From the NCBI GenBank assembly GCA_023678885.1, contig CM042952.1:33661736-33725735 (forward strand): a DNA stretch of 64,000 nucleotides. The letters run 5' to 3'. A model generated the notes under the pieces. The model was not told where the DNA came from. It made no database searches and saw only the letters and a list, made by a program, of their open reading frames with translations. Origin of the DNA: Pogostemon cablin. Its lineage: Eukaryota; Streptophyta; Magnoliopsida; Lamiales; Lamiaceae. Below are positions 60,864 to 64,000 of the stretch, piece by piece; the stretch's first letter is position 1; each line of letters opens with the position of its first letter. The position numbers and the translations under genes were made by a program.

Positions 60864-61819
60864 GGGACTTTGAGAGATCTTACAAAGGGAAGAAGGCATG
60901 TGTTTGATCAAAAGGAATCATTATGTAATGTCATTTATAATTTCTTACCCTTACTTCATTGTTGTTTTATAATAGTCAAATTGGGGACAAAAACTTTTCA
61001 TCCTATAATTTTATGAAAACTAACAATAGTCCAAATATGTAAAAGGAAGTTGCGGAAATTTTGAAAACCCTTCAAATCTGCAAAAACAATTTAAACAACT
61101 ATAAAATCTCGAAACGATAGAATTTGCGAAAACTGAAAAATAGTCTAAATATGTAGAAGGAATTTGTGAATTTTTGAAAATCCTGCGAAAACTATAAAAT
61201 CTCGAAACAACATAATTTACAAAAACTGGAAAATCCTATAACTTTCTTAATGAAAAACTAAATATAAGAAACTATACCATTAATAAGAAACATTTGTACA
61301 TTATTGGATAAAAAATTATATGTATATGGGTTCAACCATGTACGGTACACAGCTCAAAGGTAACAGTTAATTGTTTTCAATTGTTACACAGTAGCGGCTA
61401 TTTTCAGCACAGCCATTCGCGTGTTCCCACTGCTGGGGATGCAGCTCCAGCTCCTACTGCTCCGATTCCTGTTCGCGTGCACCCACTGCTGGGGATGCAG
61501 CTCCAGCTCCTACTGCTCCAATTCCTGTTCCAACTGTCGATGGGGATGATGCTCCAGCTTCTGCTGGGGACTATACAATTAATAAGAAACATTTTTAATA
61601 AAAAATTATATGTATATGGGTGCATGTACCGGATATACAATATCTCACAAAAAAAAGCTAATTGTTTTCAAATGTTGACACAGGGAGAATAAAAAGTAAT
61701 TCAGGGACTTTGTGAGATATTTTACAAAGGGAGGAAGACATGTGCTTGATCAAAATGAATCAGTATGTAATGTCATTTATAATTTCTTACTCTCACTTTA
61801 ATTGTTGTTTTATAATAGC
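60864..61819. repeat. direct repeat pair (~115 bp) with nested duplications
   Basis: GGGACTTTGAGAGATCTTACAAAGGGAAGAAGGCATGTG.. at 60865-60978 recurs at 61705-61819 (GGGACTTTGTGAGATATTTTACAAAGGGAGGAAGACATGTG..). Between them is a second direct pair: 61268-61395 and 61566-61684 share AATAAGAAACATTT..AAAAAATTATATGTATATGGGT. A third, at 61035-61125 and 61140-61230, is built on TATAAAATCTCGAAAC. Confidence 0.75.
61422..61560 (+). pseudogene. Pro/Ala-repeat (arabinogalactan-like) fragment
   Basis: A GC-rich 56-bp unit (CCCACTGCTGGGGATGCAGC through CCGATTCCTGTTC) is present twice, at about 61428 and 61484. The first copy reads PTAGDAAPAPTAPIPV in one frame. Because 56 is not a multiple of three, the second copy resumes it only in another frame. 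Composition fits an arabinogalactan or proline-rich wall protein. No start, signal peptide or flanking gene, so a fragment. Confidence 0.45.
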
Positions 61820-62107
61820 TTGGAATTGAAAACTCATCCCTTTCAGTTACCGTTGTTTGTTTTGGTCAAATTTAGTTTTTAACCACCACATTCGCGCATT
61901 AAAACAGTTACTTGCATATACGTAACTTATAAGCAGTTGTCAGGAATATCTTGAGATCAAGTATCAGAACTTACACGACAATGTCTCAAAATGGTAGAAC
62001 TTAATGTATCTAATTATGACAGTTTCATTCTCTCATATTTATTTTAATCATTAGTAAATGAAAATATGAGACCGACTATAAATTTAGATATTTTGTGCAA
62101 GTTGTTT

Positions 62108-62330
62108 TGGCCTTACACTTCCCATTTTGCAAAATTTGAAATTCAAAAAATAAAAGAGAAAACGGGGGAGAAGAAGATTTTGCAAAACCAAAATGATTGA
62201 AATGATTTTAGCCTTACACTTCCCATTTTGCAAATTTAGAAATTTCATTTTGCAAATTCAGAAATTTGAAAAATGAAGAAGAAAGACGTGGGAGGAAGAT
62301 TTCGCAAAACACGAAAATGAAAAAAAATAA
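62108..62330. repeat. tandem duplication, about 105 bp
   Basis: GGCCTTACACTTCCCATTTTGCAAA at 62109 recurs at 62210 (AGCCTTACACTTCCCATTTTGCAAA). Each copy is followed by a stretch with AAATTTGAAATTC / AGAAATTTGAAAA and GGAAGATTTtGCAAAACAC. Confidence 0.7.
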
Positions 62331-62620
62331 CCTAGGATTCTGCAAAACACGAAATAATGTTTTTCTAATAAAAAAAAATGCTTCCTTATATTTTAAGGAA
62401 CAAGATATACATTTACTCTTCATAATGGAGTTTAAGAAATGATATCATCTTTGAGCTGGCATTAATTTTCAAAGTATTAGATATTTCACTACATGTAATG
62501 AGAAAATGAAAATGAACACATTTCTGATTATGCAATTGGACAAGTGTTCATATAACTTCTGGTGGGTTGCAATGATAGTATTTCCTTCTTCGATCTAATT
62601 TTAGCTGCTTTAACCGTCAG

Positions 62621-63163
62621 GATCTGATGGAGATCACTAAAGGAATGGCTGATGATTCTTCAATTGGAATAGAGAATTCATCTGGCAACCTTGGTGAACA
62701 AGTGACTTTTCCTTGCAGGCTATTGTTGTGTCAAAGATTTTTAGCTACTATTAGTTTGTAATTGCTTTAGAAGTACAGTGTACGACTTTATATTTGGCTG
62801 GTGATCTTGATTTACAATCCGCATGCATTCTCCTTTTATTTAATTTTTTTTTTTAATTCCATTTGAGATTGAATTGAAGGAACAGTTTCTTTGCTTGTAC
62901 ATTTGTACCCTTACCTTACCCCATAACTGTTGCATAGACATTTTTAATTTAATTATGTAATTGAGTCACAGTAACCCCAATTTGCCATTTCCTTGTGCCA
63001 GATTGTTTCTCTGAGGAAATCATTCAAAGTACTTTTAAAACACAAAAATTTTGGTGAACAGGAAACTTTGGACGATCTTGCAGATGTGTCTGAAACAGAG
63101 TTTGAGATTCCAGCTAGCTTTGACGAACAGGCTTGCAATTCTGGAAACTCTGAGCACATTTAG
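62621..63163 (+). CDS. C-terminal exons of an unidentified gene
   Basis: Two exon-like blocks join in phase: 62621-62701 (after ACCGTCAG; DLMEITKGMADDSSIGIENS, then SGNLGEQ) and 63062-63163 (after GGTGAACAG; ETLDDLADVSETEFEIPASF, DEQACNSGNSEHI, TAG). Lengths of 81 and 102 bases are both whole codons. The donor is CAA|GTGACT. The encoded 60 residues are acidic and look like a disordered protein tail. I do not recognise the family. The earlier exons are not visible in the 3 kb upstream, so this is either the end of a gene with a very long intron or a detached fragment. An alternative second-exon start at 63001 does not keep phase with the first. Confidence 0.4.
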
Positions 63164-64000
63164 GAGGTATTGAATCATCCCACTCCACCTTTACTAAATT
63201 TACTGTGTACAGATAGATGTCAATACACATAGAAGTGCCAATGGCCTAAGAGATTTACATCACGAAGATTTTTCTTTATTACACAACTTAATTTAAGTAC
63301 TTAGAACTAAGTCCAGTATAAAAAAGAATTCTTATTATACATACATGAGATAGAAAAGATTAATAAATGATTGGCGCTGAAGAAATTATACCTTCGTAAA
63401 AAGTTCAAATCCTACTAGCATCATAATAGTATAAAATCAATCACCAGATGGTCAGGGTACAACTTCATCCTGAGGAAATGGACCATGATCTCCAATAATT
63501 ATAAGAATAAAAAATTACAGAGATTTTACAGTGACGGAAATATGCACTATACAAAAAGTCTAGTGTAGATGATTATCAAAAAAACTTGCCTCTTTTATTC
63601 TGGACAAGGATGCAACACGCAGTGCATTGAACCACGACCCGTCCAAGTAGCTTTGAAACCAAATCTAGCACACCTATGGCAAGGGAGGCAGTGGCCTCTA
63701 TCGTTTGGAGCTTTCAGACGAGCAATAACTTATAAAAGAAAGGGTATATGGGTAAAAAAATAATAGTAACATATAGAGTAGAACCAGTGCTCTATTTAGC
63801 TTTTCACCAAGAAAATGAAATAGAAAAGAATGCTCATCTCCACTGCAACAATCCACAAAAATAGGACTCCCACAACATTCAGGATTATACCTTGTAGCAA
63901 AGTCATCTAATGAACGTATCCATGACAAAACTTGGTTTGAGGCAAGTCTTCACGAGCCTAAAAATCAGCTGTGGGATAAAGACCTGGCGGAACTACGCCC
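63164..64000. other. window end, possible minus-strand exon
   Basis: On the minus strand from about 63715 to 63595 an open frame reads GHCLPCHRCARFGFKATWTG, then RGSMHCVLHPCPE and TAA. The Cys/His pattern looks like a zinc-binding C-terminus. Further minus-strand text near 63890-63930 (VLSWIRSLDDFATR before a GTATAA) could be another exon. No acceptor is convincing and I recognise no family, so no gene is called. Confidence 0.3.

Larger units (their letters stand above)
59328..62620. other. intergenic with MITE and layered duplications
   Basis: Holds a Stowaway MITE, a direct-repeat pair around a Pro/Ala-repeat fragment, and a tandem duplication at 62.1-62.3 kb (listed separately). No intact gene is seen. 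Confidence 0.6.

Noticed and set aside
60864..61819. LTR retrotransposon from the direct repeat pair
   Set aside because: The repeats are only about 115 bp, lack TG...CA ends, and no primer site or gag-pol coding is present between them.

Overview
This is nuclear DNA of a flowering plant, most likely a eudicot. Genes have many short GT-AG introns. Intergenic DNA is very AT-rich, with long (AT)n tracts and many small inverted-repeat elements. The products are plant ones: NPH3, PEPKR2, plastid dicarboxylate transporter DiT2, FKBP12, GDI, a SAC51-type bHLH, RIBA and a plastid FMN phosphatase. I cannot name the species. All splice sites below were placed by eye from GT/AG signals, reading-frame continuity and remembered family sequences; no search was run.

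Layout. 0.4-2.2 kb (+): C-terminal exons of a BRAP2/BRIZ-type RING-ZnF-UBP protein. 3.0-4.9 kb (+): DiT2, with two single-base frame breaks. 5.1-7.8 kb (-): plastid FMN hydrolase, head to head with 8.8-11.9 kb (+): a decayed RIBA gene of riboflavin synthesis. 11.9-14.1 kb: AT-rich nested transposon remnants. 14.2-14.4 kb: doubtful small secreted ORF. 15.1-18.1 kb (+): kinase PEPKR2, with a spliced upstream ORF in its leader. 21.6-23.8 kb (+): phototropism protein NPH3. 26.4-29.0 kb (-): SAC51-family bHLH with the family's conserved spliced uORF. 30.3-31.7 kb (-): FKBP12. 31.9-33.2 kb: long inverted-repeat element. 34.3-35.7 kb (+): single-exon DUF7870/methyltransferase-like membrane protein with a 36-codon uORF. 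36.3-36.6 kb (-): proline-rich secreted protein. 38.0-39.2 kb: inverted-repeat element carrying a broken carotenoid cleavage dioxygenase (CCD4-like) fragment. 41.4-42.0 kb (-): broken GT61 glycosyltransferase fragment. 45.3-47.1 kb (-): DnaJ-like protein without the HPD motif. 47-52 kb: repeats. 52.5-56.4 kb (+): Rab GDI, complete in 13 exons. 57.5 kb: tRNA-Pro pseudogene. 57.7-59.3 kb (+): MDP1-type HAD phosphatase. 59.4-62.6 kb: MITEs and layered duplications. 62.6-63.2 kb (+): last two exons of an unidentified gene.

Themes. Flavin metabolism: an intact plastid FMN phosphatase lies beside a broken riboflavin-synthesis gene. Translational control: three genes (SAC51-like, PEPKR2, DUF7870-like) have upstream ORFs, the first a family hallmark. 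Gene decay and capture: RIBA, CCD4-like and GT61 are pseudogenes, and DiT2 is either one or carries assembly errors. The strongest candidates for something new are the spliced PEPKR2 uORF, the CCD4 fragment within inverted repeats and the HPD-less DnaJ protein. I found no operon-like or otherwise wholly novel multi-gene system.
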